A stretch of 22,211 nucleotides of DNA from Clostridiaceae bacterium (GTDB lineage Bacteria > Bacillota > Clostridia > Oscillospirales > QAMX01). Under the pieces are notes generated by a model. The model had not been told where the DNA came from. It worked only from the letters and a program-made list of their open reading frames with translations, and made no database searches. The stretch's first letter is position 1. Each line of letters begins with the position of its first letter. Of the stretch, positions 22,128-22,211 are shown piece by piece. The translations under genes were made by a program, and so were the position numbers. Location of the stretch: the NCBI GenBank assembly GCA_016297585.1, contig JAEDGJ010000024.1:1-22211 (forward strand), written 5' to 3'.

Positions 22128-22211
22128 GACGCGGAGCGGCTTTAGGAAAGACGCGGGCGGCTTTAGGAAAGACGCGGGCGGCTTTGAAAAGACGCGAGCG
22201 GCGCAAAAAAG
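22128..22211. repeat. Tandem repeat of about 21 bp, four copies, running to the window edge
   Basis: Units start at 22128 (22 bp), 22150 (21 bp), 22171 (20 bp) and 22191 (21 bp). Each opens with GACGCG and carries GCGGC near the middle. The second is the clearest copy, with GGCGGCTTTAGGAAA after GACGCG. Copies 2 and 3 share their first 15 bases. The array may continue beyond the window. No start codon opens a reading frame through it. Confidence 0.8.

Overview
The window looks like a chromosomal segment of a GC-rich, low-to-mid-complexity member of the Clostridia (Firmicutes; Oscillospiraceae/Christensenellales-like gut lineages are my best guess). The basis is strong AGGAGG-type ribosome binding sites, TTGACA-17-TATAAT promoters, intrinsic terminators between nearly every unit, a T-box leader, a CsoR/CopA copper locus and an AzlCD pair. 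Nothing seen marks it as a phage, plasmid or integrative element. No rRNA, CRISPR array or transposase was found.

Layout. Positions 3-4365: the 3' part of a very large superfamily 1 helicase/Vsr-like nuclease (gene open at the window edge), followed by a small two-helix membrane protein. Positions 4429-4850: a promoter and three tRNA genes (Met-CAT, Glu-TTC, Val-CAC), each followed by its own hairpin. Positions 4910-6202: a tandem-duplicated class II aldolase/adducin protein. Positions 6296-8559 (minus): a CstA-type transporter behind a roughly 530-nt leader that contains a complete T-box riboswitch. Positions 8671-10513: a cytosolic GH20 exo-hexosaminidase of the HEXD type and a 56-residue membrane protein. 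Positions 10623-12863 (minus): ridA, azlC, azlD and a lipoprotein. Positions 12928-13435: a MutT-type Nudix hydrolase. Positions 13517-16545: an AraC regulator divergent from a Gfo/Idh/MocA dehydrogenase and an IolE-like TIM-barrel isomerase/epimerase. Positions 16668-17213 (minus): a YfcE-type phosphodiesterase. Positions 17246-17812: a GNAT acetyltransferase. Positions 17866-20815 (minus): csoR and a copA gene that carries a CopZ-like domain at its C-terminus, under a promoter with a copper-operator palindrome in its spacer. Positions 20883-22023 (minus): a stand-alone PTS EIIC-family membrane protein. Positions 22128-22211: a short tandem repeat running into the window edge.

How the parts work together. 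Most units are short operons of housekeeping or metabolic character. Two themes recur. One is amino-acid (possibly leucine/branched-chain) handling: a T-box with a probable Leu specifier controls cstA, and ridA sits with azlCD. The other is sugar/polyol use: the GH20 enzyme, the AraC-regulated dehydrogenase/isomerase pair, the aldolase and the EIIC protein.

The most interesting items are (1) the T-box controlling a CstA-family transporter, with a second structured leader segment, and (2) copA, whose in-frame C-terminal HMA domain is preceded by its own Shine-Dalgarno and GTG, so that one gene could yield both a CopA-CopZ fusion and a free 69-residue CopZ. All functional calls are from reading motifs by eye; no database search was run.
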